A DNA stretch of 64,000 nt from Trichomonas vaginalis G3 (GCF_026262505.1 NC_067204.1:8093797-8157796), one strand, 5' to 3'; counted from the first letter of the stretch, positions 50,470 to 59,207 are shown. The notes: generated by a model not told the origin, from the sequence alone. Program-made: numbers and translations.

Positions 50470-50997
50470 TCATTGCTTTATAACTCTCTTCCTTGGTTTC
50501 TTTTTAGTTGCTTTCTTCACGTCTGTCTCCAACTTGACTGTCTTTCTTCTTCGTCCATAATGATACCAGTTACTTCCACCAGTCAATGGGTCAAATGGTC
50601 GTTCATAAGGGTTTCCATACATTCCATAGGGACCATACGGAAGAACTACTGGTGGAGAAGAAACATTTTCTTTAGTTCCATCGACTCTATTTAAATGCAT
50701 TGTTTCACCTTTCATCTGGTCATTAAAGTCTTTTGCGTGTTTTGCATACTCATCGTCCTTTCCTAAAGCATTTTCTGACTCAGTCGCAACCAAATTGGAT
50801 GCTTTATTTATGAGCCCTATTTTATTTAATCTTAACTTCTTTGCAACCCAGCCTCCAATCTTCCCTTTATTTGCATCTAATGTCTTCGAAACCCTTCCTC
50901 CACTCATTTTATTTACTGCGTCATAAGCTCCAAGTGCTTTTGCTCCAAATGCTAATGCTTTTGTTCCCATTGCGCCTAAAGCTGCCCAAGCTACCAT
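50470..50997 (-). CDS. Basic virion-core or membrane-active protein candidate (175 aa)
   Basis: Starts MVAWAALGAMGTKALAFGAK: an Ala/Gly amphipathic helix with spaced Lys. The middle is basic (VAKKLRLNKIG), there is a Pro/Gly/Tyr linker (PYGPYGMYGNPYERP) and a strongly basic end (RRRKTVKLE, KKATKKKPRKRVIK) suited to DNA binding. This plan recalls adenovirus-type core/cement proteins (VI, VII, X) and their adintovirus counterparts; no direct homology is shown. Confidence 0.5.
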   Translation of the reverse strand: MVAWAALGAMGTKALAFGAKALGAYDAVNKMSGGRVSKTLDANKGKIGGWVAKKLRLNKIGLINKASNLVATESENALGKDDEYAKHAKDFNDQMKGETMHLNRVDGTKENVSSPPVVLPYGPYGMYGNPYERPFDPLTGGSNWYHYGRRRKTVKLETDVKKATKKKPRKRVIKQ

Positions 50998-51222
50998 TTA
51001 CACCATATTAAAATCATCTCTCTTCAATATTATCTCATAAAAGTTCTCGTTACTGGAGAAAGTCAATGAAACATAAGCGTTCTCACGGGCTTCGCCCTCA
51101 CCACTTTGCGGTCTATCTAACTTCTTTCTTATCTCATCTATACGCTTCAAAATGTCTGAACAATTGCTAACATCTTCTACAACAGTTATTTCATCATGAA
51201 TGACCTTCAAGAACAAGCTCAT
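50998..51222 (-). CDS. Maverick protein of unknown function (74 aa) with an in-frame palindrome insert
   Basis: ATG 51222 (MSLFLKVIHDEITVVE), a helical part (ILKRIDEIRKKL), then RPQSGEGEAREN, which is encoded by a GC-rich twin hairpin, then a beta part (YVSLTFSSNENFYEIIL). The stop abuts the next gene's start (50997/50998). Function unknown. Confidence 0.5.
   Translation of the reverse strand: MSLFLKVIHDEITVVEDVSNCSDILKRIDEIRKKLDRPQSGEGEARENAYVSLTFSSNENFYEIILKRDDFNMV
51083..51115 (-). repeat. GC-rich twin-hairpin palindrome inside a small ORF
   Basis: On the minus strand it reads CCGC-AAA-GTGG, TGA, GGGC-GAA-GCCC, then GTGAGAA. It encodes PQSGEGEARE in the 74-aa gene. Compare PQRGEDEVHAR at 63019: the same reading frame of the element is used in both ORFs. 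Confidence 0.75.
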
Positions 51223-51239
51223 TTAATATGCTATTAAAA

Positions 51240-52099
51240 TCAAATAATGAGTCCATCCTTTCCATCTTTAGGTAGCACAACATCTTTCATTGAAGAAGGT
51301 TCGACAAGTCTTATGTTAAACTTACTGACAAAGTTTGTTATACTATAATGCTTCGGCGGCGAATACATGTAGTTTGAAAGACATAATATAGATTCTTCAG
51401 CAAATTCACTTATACTGGATTTTATAACAATGTTCTCACGAGACCAAATACCACCAATTGACAATCTTGTAAGCAATCCTGCTGAACCTTCACTGTAAAC
51501 GTCGATGGTAACATTCCACGAAGGTCATCTATTGACATCGTTGAGTCACTGTATTTAAATATTTTCTTAAAGCAATCGTCATTATCTAACCATGCAATAG
51601 CTTTGAAGTTTTCATTCGAATATACATCTGCTTCATTAAATGTAAAACCTGACTTCTTTGCAGAGACGACTTTAAAATCTATTGAGTTTGTTTCAAAATT
51701 ATATGCTATGGTAACTTCTGAAGGTAATGGATGTCCTTCCGCAGTCAGTTGTTCTCTCACTACCGTTTGAAGCTTTGTATTAAAAACTTTCATGTCATCT
51801 CCTGTATCTAAGTTCACATACACAGCAACAGGGAAACTATCTTGCTTCTTTGTTTCATCATTATATCTCAAAACATTAAAGTTCTTCAATAATATTGTTC
51901 TTCCTGCTGGAATACTTCGAACCTGTCTGATTTCAATAGCTTTCTCACCTCCTACATACTCTACCCAGTGTCTTGGATATTCATAAGTATACTGACTTTC
52001 TTGAATTTTGGTTGGTTTCATCATAACGTGTTCATAGTATATCTTTATACTCTTGTCAGTTAGACTCGGTGCTATGTTCTGAATATTTCTGACTTGCAT
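51240..52099 (-). pseudogene. Maverick virion-block protein with a frameshift (about 290 aa)
   Basis: ATG 52099 (MQVRNIQNIAPSLTDK) begins a frame that closes at 51422. An overlapping frame, open from 51476, continues to 51240 with IKSSISEFAEESILCLSNYM and VEPSSMKDVVLPKDG. The two probably form one beta-rich protein joined by a one-base shift in 51422-51476, either a mutation or programmed. It shares a 16-bp start-to-start region with the packaging ATPase. Unknown family; a capsid-associated role is a guess. Confidence 0.5.
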
Positions 52100-52115
52100 T
52101 TTTAATGGAGATAAA
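52100..52115. promoter_or_regulatory. 16-bp divergent start region (ATPase / 51240 gene)
   Basis: The only sequence between the two ATGs at 52099 (minus) and 52116 (plus) is TTTTTAATGGAGATAA-like. Both 5' leaders must be extremely short, or each promoter must lie in the other gene's coding DNA. A similar pair, with 17 bp, is at 55081-55097. Confidence 0.6.
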
Positions 52116-53003
52116 ATGAAGCATTTAATACATGACGTAGATGAAGACATGAATGAAACTACAGACAAACTTAACTCTTCTCTTATTCTTCCTTTCAGCA
52201 AAGATTATGAGTTCTGTTCAAATGGTGTGTATTTCTATTGTGGAAAGATGGGTTCAGGTAAGACATTTAACCTCATTCGTCATATACTCATAACAGAGCG
52301 TTTAGGAAATGACTCTTACTATGACCAAATCATTATATCAGCAACTTCAGACTCTATGGACTCAACAGCGAAAACATTTATGTCAAAAGTTCAAGCCTCT
52401 GTCGTTAAAGTTCCAGACAGTGAACTCATTGAATTTCTTCAACGTTACATTCGACGTAAGAGGAAATATTATGCCATCGTTGAATTTATACAGTCAGGAA
52501 TGCAAAAGACTTCTGAGGAGATGGAAAGAATTATTGACAAACACCACTTACGTCAATACTCAGGAGTTTACGATATGAAACGACTGACAAACTACATTCT
52601 GTCAAAACTTTCAAAATACCCCTTCAAAAAATATCCATCAAACACTTTATTAGTTTGTGATGATTTCGCTGGTAAAGGTTTAGTTTCAAAACCAGACTCA
52701 CCATTAGCTAACATCATAACTAAAGTCAGACATTACCACTTAACTGTAGCAATACTTATGCAAACATGGAGGTTTTTAGCTTTAAACATAAAACGTCTCA
52801 TAACTGACTTCGTTATCTTTCAAGGTTTCTCACGCTATGACATTGAACTCATTTGGAAACAGTCAGGTATAACATTACCTTTTGAAGAAATTTGGGAAGC
52901 ATATAAGTCTCTCATCTCTCCTCGTTCATACCTTGAGATTCATATCATGACTAATACCATTAAAGTCAAAAATATTCCATGGGAACGACCAACATTGTTT
53001 TAA
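52116..53003 (+). CDS. A32/FtsK-like genome-packaging ATPase (295 aa)
   Basis: Intact. Walker A is GKMGSGKT (43-50) in the setting VYFYCGKMGSGKTFNLIRHI; Walker B is NTLLVCDDFAG (176-186); RHYHLTVAILMQTWRFL (205-221) covers the sensor region; FVIFQGFSR follows. Polinton ATPases of the FtsK-HerA clan pump the genome into the capsid. It is the intact counterpart of the broken Mav1 gene at 17134-17946. Confidence 0.9.
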   Translation: MKHLIHDVDEDMNETTDKLNSSLILPFSKDYEFCSNGVYFYCGKMGSGKTFNLIRHILITERLGNDSYYDQIIISATSDSMDSTAKTFMSKVQASVVKVPDSELIEFLQRYIRRKRKYYAIVEFIQSGMQKTSEEMERIIDKHHLRQYSGVYDMKRLTNYILSKLSKYPFKKYPSNTLLVCDDFAGKGLVSKPDSPLANIITKVRHYHLTVAILMQTWRFLALNIKRLITDFVIFQGFSRYDIELIWKQSGITLPFEEIWEAYKSLISPRSYLEIHIMTNTIKVKNIPWERPTLF

Positions 53004-53259
53004 AGTTTAACCTTCAATTGACTGATGGTAAACAAATTCCATGCATCTCTGTCGCCATTTCTGTTAATATTTTTGCTGTCATTCATATCATCCACTTCCC
53101 ATCCGTTAGCTTTTGAGGATATGCGTTAGAATAGCTGTTCTTAAATGAAGGCTTTTCACCTTTGAGAGCATAAACTCTATAACTTTCTGCATACTTTATG
53201 TTTGAACCTCCTGAGCCATCATTGACATAAATTTTTATAGGCTTCCACCCTTTGTTCAT
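53003..53259 (-). pseudogene. Small Maverick gene, probably frameshifted (58 codons plus tail)
   Basis: ATG 53259 (MNKGWKPIKIYVNDGSGG) is open to a TGA at 53083. Another frame overlapping its end is open from about 53108 to 53003 with NGWEVDDMNDSKNINRNGDR, ending LKVKL. The two may be one protein of about 85 residues. Not recognised. Confidence 0.4.
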
Positions 53260-53399
53260 GTTCCTGCTTCTTCCTTAGCTCTTTTGTTCAGTAGTTCTAC
53301 ATCTTTATACACAGCTCCTGTCTCAGTGAATTCAACAATATTTTCATTCGTTAGCTTTACATTCAAACCCTTGTCGAGTATATTGTTCATTTCATACAT
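53256..53399 (-). CDS. Small acidic Maverick protein (47 aa)
   Basis: ATG 53399 gives MYEMNNILDKGLNVKLTN...LNKRAKEEAGT; an open extension further upstream lacks a better start and would overlap the divergent gene at 53425. Its stop overlaps the next start by four bases. Unknown function. Confidence 0.4.
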   Translation of the reverse strand: MYEMNNILDKGLNVKLTNENIVEFTETGAVYKDVELLNKRAKEEAGT

Positions 53400-53424
53400 A
53401 TAAAAGGTTTTTATTCTATATGAA

Positions 53425-54019
53425 ATGAGAAGCAAATCCATCTTAGCTGGTGCCGTTAATGTTCCAATTGAACCAACATCAAATGTTGACTCACGAACGA
53501 CAAACAATATTGTCATAAAGAACTATAGTTCAGAGTGTTTGAAAGAACCAGAACCAGAGCTGAAATCCGTGAATTTAAACACAGCTTCAAACGCTAACGC
53601 TACATCAGATGTTAAGTTAGAGTATCCACCACTGGACCAAATTCTTTCAAGAGAAGCCAACGACAATCCTTACACAAATGTTCAAACAAAATCCTTCAGA
53701 TAACGTAGACCATTACCTTCTTCAGTTATACCAAACAATTTTACTCAAAGACGATAAGAAGCTTTTGACAAATCTTATAAGCAAGAACCAAATAATTCTA
53801 ACAAAGGAGGACCTTGAAAATGTTATCTCACGAATAACAGGGAAACAATGTGTCATTGACTATCTCGACCCTGAAATCGAATGCTGTGGTCAAACTCCAC
53901 TATTCATGAAAATAGGTAACATCCGCATCATTGAAACACCAGGAACTACAGGAGTTGAGTTTAAGTATAAATATTCGAATGAATATACAAAACTTTCAAA
54001 GAATATAAACTTTGTTTGA
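53425..54019 (+). pseudogene. Counterpart of the Mav1 185-aa gene, split into two overlapping frames
   Basis: Frame one, 53425-53703: MRSKSILAGAVNVPIEP..., then a Pro/Glu linker with EYPPLDQIL. Frame two, 53678-54019: LTNLISKNQIILTKEDLENV, IECCGQ, FMKIGNIRIIETPGTTG. In Mav1 the equivalents of both are fused in one ORF (15553-16110), so here a one-base shift lies in the 26-bp overlap 53678-53703. In Mav1 the frame breaks elsewhere (near 15560). Unknown function, conserved in both elements. TTTTTATTCTATATGAA precedes the start. Confidence 0.55.
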
Positions 54020-54042
54020 AATATGTTTTAGTAAATTAAAGC

Positions 54043-54089
54043 AGTCAGGAGGGCTCTTTGAGCCCATCTTGGCGCTTTGCGCCGTCAGT
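54043..54089. repeat. Variant GC-rich twin hairpin between converging genes
   Basis: GGGCTC-TTT-GAGCCC, then ATCTT, then GGCGC-TTT-GCGCC, flanked by GCAGTCAG and CGTCAGTC. It sits between the stops of the 53425 gene and the 54101 gene. It has the same two-hairpin plan as the other palindromes but different stems; it could also serve as a bidirectional terminator. Confidence 0.6.
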
Positions 54090-54100
54090 CAAAAAAAATT

Positions 54101-54343
54101 TCAAGTTAGCAATTTGTAATATCTATCCAAAACTTCTTCAACAGTATCGAACTCATCTTCATAATGCAAACCTAATCTTATTGACTTGGTGCAGTTTTCA
54201 CTAACACAATATTTTTCTGTTCTCTTGACTGACATAACTAATTCATTTGTTTCATCAAACAGCAACAACCAAAGTTCATGACCTAATACATAACATTCAT
54301 ACTTTATATTTTTAGCTCTGAGTTCTCTTGTAAGCTGTTGCAT
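54101..54343 (-). CDS. Maverick protein of unknown function (80 aa)
   Basis: ATG 54343 (MQQLTRELRAKNIKYECYVLG); four Cys, and an acidic C-terminal helix (EDEFDTVEEVLDRYYKLL). It overlaps the end of the penton-like gene by 40 bp, so the two are likely co-regulated. No family recognised. Confidence 0.5.
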   Translation of the reverse strand: MQQLTRELRAKNIKYECYVLGHELWLLLFDETNELVMSVKRTEKYCVSENCTKSIRLGLHYEDEFDTVEEVLDRYYKLLT

Positions 54344-55080
54344 TTAATATTTTCTAAAAAGTCAACTTCAACAGTCATTCGCACTGGTGCCTTCAGTTCT
54401 ATAGGCTCTCCTTGAAAGTCAACAAGTCTGAATTGCATGTCTTTCAAATTATGAGGACTAATGCGAACCCATTTACCTAAATGAGTTGCTATGACAGGAA
54501 CGTTTGGAATGAACATTGAATTGACTGCATAACAGAAGGATTTATATTCTACTGAACCTTTACTATTAACTCCTGAAATGCCTGTGACATTAGCTATTTT
54601 AGACTCAATGTATAAACAATTACCATAACATACATATGGAACAGATTTCATCTCAATCGTTTTGTCAACACTTTTCAAAGGAAATGTCATATGGTATGCA
54701 CCCAAAAGAAGTTGTACTCTATGACTCATTCTTGGTATCTTAAACTCCTTCGCATAACTGAACTTCAAAACTCCTGCAATAAGTTTAACATTCATTAAGT
54801 TTTCTTCGTTATCCTTGTTTATTGTAGTATTTATGAGAGCATTTAACACTCCAGCTAATGTTTCCATCTTATATTCTACATTATTGTAAAATCTTATTTC
54901 GTGCTTCTTTCCATCTATTTCAATCTCCATGAAATCTGTTTCATCTGTTATAACAAATGAAGCGATAGTATTGAAGTCAACCATTCTGAATGCAAGCGCC
55001 TCATTCTGTAGACCTAAGTTTGTTTGTAGCTTTACTGTCCCGTATTCGTTTGGGTCTGTACTTTGCAAATAGAACAACAT
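54304..55080 (-). CDS. Penton-like minor capsid protein (258 aa)
   Basis: I use ATG 55080 (MLFYLQSTDPNEYGTV); an in-frame ATG at 55113 would overlap the divergent fibre gene. The beta-rich sequence ends with LKDMQFRLVDFQGEPIELKA, the kind of C-terminal strand found in Polinton and adintovirus penton proteins. Part of it is shared with Mav1 14176-14718. The penton forms the capsid vertex, where fibres attach, and a fibre gene is directly adjacent and divergent. Confidence 0.55.
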   Translation of the reverse strand: MLFYLQSTDPNEYGTVKLQTNLGLQNEALAFRMVDFNTIASFVITDETDFMEIEIDGKKHEIRFYNNVEYKMETLAGVLNALINTTINKDNEENLMNVKLIAGVLKFSYAKEFKIPRMSHRVQLLLGAYHMTFPLKSVDKTIEMKSVPYVCYGNCLYIESKIANVTGISGVNSKGSVEYKSFCYAVNSMFIPNVPVIATHLGKWVRISPHNLKDMQFRLVDFQGEPIELKAPVRMTVEVDFLENIKCNSLQENSELKI

Positions 55081-55097
55081 TTTATTCTCATTAAAAT
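55081..55097. promoter_or_regulatory. 17-bp divergent start region (penton / fibre)
   Basis: Only TTATTCTCATTAAAAT-type sequence separates the two ATGs (55080 minus, 55098 plus). It contains TTCTCATTAAAAT, close to the sequence in front of other Mav2 starts. The arrangement mirrors 52100-52115. Confidence 0.6.
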
Positions 55098-56264
55098 ATG
55101 AGTATAGCTGCATATGCGTATGAAGCTGACAGAGCTAAACGTTTATATTTTGGTCAATACTCTCTCACACTTACTGACAAATATATTGTTATCACTGATG
55201 GAAATACTGAGAAATACATAACATGGAAGGACTATGAAAAGTTTGACCCTATTTTAACTCCATGTACTATGCCGTTTATAAAGGACAGTGAAATTATTGA
55301 AAAAGATAATACAACCGTATATAGGTCTGTTTATGAAGCATTAGAATATATGTTGAATCATAACCCAAAAAGATTCGATCCAAGCACTACACCATGTACA
55401 ATGCCTTTTATTAAGGACGGTGAAATCGTAAGAGTTCCGGATTCAACGGTTTACACAGCTGTTCAAAACAGTTTACAAAACATTTTAGCGAATATCTTTA
55501 ATTCAGAAACTACAGAAATAAAATTACCATATATAACAGATGCTAAAGAAATTAAATCAAAAACGACAACATTATTTACGTCACTTAATGATTTAATGAC
55601 TTATATCATTAATATTCCTGCACCAACTACAGCATTTGATCCAAACTCGACGGTTTGCAGTGTACCTTTCATAAATGACAGTTCATTAATTACTTTAAGG
55701 GATTCGACAGTAAATGAATCATTAAAGGCGTCATTAATGAAAATCATTGATTTTAATTCATTCACGAATACATATAATTCATTCATTAATGTTTCATATG
55801 CTTCTAAAGAAGGTGAGCCAAAAACTATTGATAAAGCGGTGTATGAAATAAAAGCATCAACGACGAAATTGAATTCGTTAACTTTTGACGGTGATAGTTT
55901 CGTTAATGACATAACATCGGGAAAAACAATTTTAACGAAAGAATACTTAAAATCTCATGTTAGTGAGTTCGTTGAAATTGAAAAAGAAGGTGGAATTAAG
56001 TTCGATCCACTGAATTTCATTTTCAGCTTAGCGAATGCGGGTGTTAGTTTCGCTGAATGGACAACTATACAGAGTGAAATAAATGCAATATGGACGTTTT
56101 TGGGGTCAAAAGCGGGAATGGGTGAGCTTGTAAATGCTGCAAGAACATTAGGTGAAACAGGAAATTTTGTAGATGGTTTTAAAAGACTTGTTTCAAATGT
56201 TTTAACAAACACAAAGAAATTATTTAGATATACCATACATAACGGTCAGATTTTCGAACAGTAG
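55098..56264 (+). CDS. Fibre protein with FDP...PFIKD repeats (388 aa)
   Basis: ATG 55098. The first 40 residues (IAAYAYEADRAKRLYFGQYS) resemble the start of the Mav1 fibre at 12292. Then come four repeats of about 45 residues with FDPxxTPCTMPFIKDxE and STVYxAVxxSL, then helical segments and a compact end (IWTFLGSKAGMGEL...). This looks like a trimeric shaft, with a capsid-binding N-terminus shared by both elements. It ends 17 bp before the second fibre gene. Confidence 0.6.
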   Translation: MSIAAYAYEADRAKRLYFGQYSLTLTDKYIVITDGNTEKYITWKDYEKFDPILTPCTMPFIKDSEIIEKDNTTVYRSVYEALEYMLNHNPKRFDPSTTPCTMPFIKDGEIVRVPDSTVYTAVQNSLQNILANIFNSETTEIKLPYITDAKEIKSKTTTLFTSLNDLMTYIINIPAPTTAFDPNSTVCSVPFINDSSLITLRDSTVNESLKASLMKIIDFNSFTNTYNSFINVSYASKEGEPKTIDKAVYEIKASTTKLNSLTFDGDSFVNDITSGKTILTKEYLKSHVSEFVEIEKEGGIKFDPLNFIFSLANAGVSFAEWTTIQSEINAIWTFLGSKAGMGELVNAARTLGETGNFVDGFKRLVSNVLTNTKKLFRYTIHNGQIFEQ

Positions 56265-56281
56265 CAACAAACCCTCCGGTT

Positions 56282-58081
56282 ATGGCTGCGTTGATGATGG
56301 TTAGAGATATAAAACCACGTAACGACGGGAACGAAGAACATGAACAACAGGATACTGGTCGGGTTATTCGAGACATTAAAAACGTGTATCCTGAAGTTAT
56401 TGATTTATTTAGAGGAGTTAATGATTCAATTTCAAAACATTCTATAACCCTCGATGAAGAGAATAAATTAACAGATTATATATTCGTCATTATTGCAGAA
56501 TTAATGAAGAGAATAAATGAAAAAGGAATTGGTGATATCATTAATGTCAGCGATGTAATGATGAAAAGAAATTTTGACTCATTATTTACAAAACCGAAAA
56601 CAGAATATAGTCTTTATGACGTAATTACCGAATTAATGAAAAAGATTAATGATAATAAGAGTTCTGGCGGAAGAGTTGAATTAGAAGTGAATGATGTTAA
56701 TGAGAAATTAGCCGAAAAAGCAGACAAAAATGAGCTTTTAGCTCTGAGTGATAAAGTCAAGAACCACGTTCATTATATAACTTCAGACGAACAGATTATA
56801 ACGGACTACCATGGATATTTAACACAGGATGAAAAAGTGAAGACGGAAGATGTTAATGAAAGAAGATATAAATTCATTCGTGCTAAAGGTTATGACATAC
56901 ACTGTACTGTACAGTATGACACAGGTAAAGCACCAGAAGCATTTGGTTATAACAATGAAATTTATGCTTCATACTTCTTTGTTAACGGTGTATTAGTTGA
57001 ACCAAGATTTACATTGAGAGTTAAGGCAAAAATAACTTTTGAAGATGCTATTAAAAGTAAAGCTGACAAAGTTGAACTCGAAGCAATGAACAAAATTTTG
57101 AAATCTCATAAACACAACATCTCCGATATAAATGAACGTCAAGCTACATTAGACAGTAAAGCTGACAAGAACCATACAAACGAATCCTTCACTACTGTTA
57201 GAGCAGACGATGTAATATTGAACTATACTCTCGGTTCAAGTGCACCTTTAGAGAATCCAAGTACAAGCGTAAAAGATACACTAAACTCCTTAAATAACAA
57301 ATGTATGAATATCGAAGGTCATGTCAGAAACTTTGAAACACATGAACTACCAGCAATGTTAGACAGTAAAGCAGATAAAGAACATACACATAACTCCTTC
57401 TCAACTGTTGCTATAGAAAGTATTGAAGGAACGGTTGACGGAACTGATGGGGATGCATTATATTATAAACCTCCTAACTTTCCACAAGGTTTAACATCGA
57501 ATGAAAACATAACAACGAATAAAAAAATTAGCTGTAAAAATGTTTATGTCATGAGCAGTGAAAATAATGTTAAATTCACTGCTCAAGATTTATATGATAA
57601 GAAAGCAGACAAAACAGAGCTTCAAACATTAAAGACTGAAATACTTCAAACATTATATCCTATAGGCTCTATTTATACGTCAATGAACTCAACAAATCCA
57701 GCAACAGTTCTGGGTTTTGGTACGTGGCAGCAGATTGTAGACAAATTCTTATACTGTGCTAACTCTTCAAAGCAAACAGGAGGCTCAAAGAAAATTAAAG
57801 AAGCAAACTTACCTGCGCACACTCATACAGGAACTACAAACACAACAGGTAATCATTCACATTCAATAACAAAAAGAGGTTATACAAATCTTGCAGCAGG
57901 TTCGGATAGACAGGGAATGGATAGATATGATATTTCAAGCGACCCAGTAGATTCAAGCGCAGGTATTTTCTGTGGAACCACAGGAAATCATTCACACACT
58001 TTCACAACAAATCCAACAGGCTCGGGTGAAGATTATATGCCACCATTTATGACTATATTCGCATGGTATAGAGTTCAATGA
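56282..58081 (+). CDS. Phage-type tail fibre protein with collar-like tip (599 aa)
   Basis: Shaft units of the type SKADKxxLE/NELLALSDK are more scattered than in Mav1. The C-terminal 160 residues (LYPIGSIYTSM, FGTWQQIVDKFLYC, TGGSKKI, LPAHTHTG, GNHSHSI, GNHSHTF, DYMPPFMTIFAWYRVQ) are clearly homologous to the tip of Mav1 12292-14151. Three HxH motifs could bind metal as in phage gp12/gp37-type tips. It probably mediates attachment to trichomonad cells. Confidence 0.8.
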   Translation: MAALMMVRDIKPRNDGNEEHEQQDTGRVIRDIKNVYPEVIDLFRGVNDSISKHSITLDEENKLTDYIFVIIAELMKRINEKGIGDIINVSDVMMKRNFDSLFTKPKTEYSLYDVITELMKKINDNKSSGGRVELEVNDVNEKLAEKADKNELLALSDKVKNHVHYITSDEQIITDYHGYLTQDEKVKTEDVNERRYKFIRAKGYDIHCTVQYDTGKAPEAFGYNNEIYASYFFVNGVLVEPRFTLRVKAKITFEDAIKSKADKVELEAMNKILKSHKHNISDINERQATLDSKADKNHTNESFTTVRADDVILNYTLGSSAPLENPSTSVKDTLNSLNNKCMNIEGHVRNFETHELPAMLDSKADKEHTHNSFSTVAIESIEGTVDGTDGDALYYKPPNFPQGLTSNENITTNKKISCKNVYVMSSENNVKFTAQDLYDKKADKTELQTLKTEILQTLYPIGSIYTSMNSTNPATVLGFGTWQQIVDKFLYCANSSKQTGGSKKIKEANLPAHTHTGTTNTTGNHSHSITKRGYTNLAAGSDRQGMDRYDISSDPVDSSAGIFCGTTGNHSHTFTTNPTGSGEDYMPPFMTIFAWYRVQ

Positions 58082-58121
58082 ACGCGCTTGAGCCTAGAAT
58101 AAAATCTTTAACTTTACATAA

Positions 58122-59207
58122 ATGAGCTTGAAAGAAGTATTCGAACAACATCCATGGAGGTCATTTAAGAAGTTCAATGAAGCTGCAAAGAGTTGGGGAT
58201 TTACTAACAGAGCTGAAGTGAAAAGGTTCTTTGACAAAAATGTTGTACATCAAACAAAAATAAACCCTTACGACTACTTTTTACCAATTTACTCCAACAC
58301 TCCTGACGCATACCAATTTGACACTCTCATTCAAAGCAGAAAAGGAGGACATAAACCATTCCTCATCTTCATTAATGTTAACACTCGTAAAGCATATGCA
58401 TATCCAATGAAAAATAAAGGAACTCATGAAGTTTTAAGAGTTTTACAAAAGTTTGTAGCAGAACATAGCCCAAGTACTTTAACATCAGACCAAGACAGTG
58501 CATACCTCAGCAATGAAATCACAGATTTTCTCATTAAGCATAACATAACTCACTACACTACTGAAGACCATAACCATAACATACTCGGCATCATAAACCG
58601 CTTCATAAGAACGCTCAGAGATTTAAACCAAGAGCGAGACTTTACCGAAGAAACAATGAAACATTTTCTCGAAGTATATAATTCCTCAACACATTCTACA
58701 ACAGGACATACACCAAATTCAATGACACAACAACAAGAAGAAAAGTATATACAAAAGAAACGAAGCCAAACACAAAATATCAGAAATTCAACACAATTTA
58801 CCCTCATTCCTGGTACAAAAGTTCGTGTAGTTCTTGACGACAAACCGTTGACAAAGAAACGTTTAAGGTTAAGTAGAAACTATTATATCGTAGACTCTAC
58901 GCAAGGTAATGGATATCTTATAAAAGCTGCTGACGACTCTATTGCGTTTTATCCTCGTCATAAATTAGTTGAAAGTAGTAATGGCAAACTTGCTGAAACC
59001 ATTGACGAAGCAAAGCGAGGAGTGGTTATTGAAATACTTGGCTACAACATAAACGATGACACTTATAAAGTAAGATATGAAGGAGGCGTTGAAGATGTTA
59101 TACCATCTAAGAACTTGAGAGAGTCAAAGCCAACACATCTGGGACCATTAGAGCGGGAGTACTGGAAAGACAAAAATAAGCCAGAAAGAATAAGAAAATT
59201 CTTCTAA
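58122..59207 (+). CDS. rve-family integrase with C-terminal chromo-like domain (361 aa)
   Basis: Complete frame from ATG 58122, preceded by TTTAACTTTACATAA. The catalytic core has D67 (YQFDTLIQ) and D123 (LTSDQDSAYL); the Glu position, exactly 36 residues on, is Asn159 in GIINRFIRTLRD. The residues around it (RF.RTL) are conserved. The C-terminus (VVIEILGYNINDDTYKVRYEGGVEDVI) resembles a chromodomain, as in other Polinton integrases, which could guide insertion to chromatin marks. It inserts the element and makes 6-bp duplications. DD35N would be unusual and may mean it is inactive. Confidence 0.85.
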   Translation: MSLKEVFEQHPWRSFKKFNEAAKSWGFTNRAEVKRFFDKNVVHQTKINPYDYFLPIYSNTPDAYQFDTLIQSRKGGHKPFLIFINVNTRKAYAYPMKNKGTHEVLRVLQKFVAEHSPSTLTSDQDSAYLSNEITDFLIKHNITHYTTEDHNHNILGIINRFIRTLRDLNQERDFTEETMKHFLEVYNSSTHSTTGHTPNSMTQQQEEKYIQKKRSQTQNIRNSTQFTLIPGTKVRVVLDDKPLTKKRLRLSRNYYIVDSTQGNGYLIKAADDSIAFYPRHKLVESSNGKLAETIDEAKRGVVIEILGYNINDDTYKVRYEGGVEDVIPSKNLRESKPTHLGPLEREYWKDKNKPERIRKFF

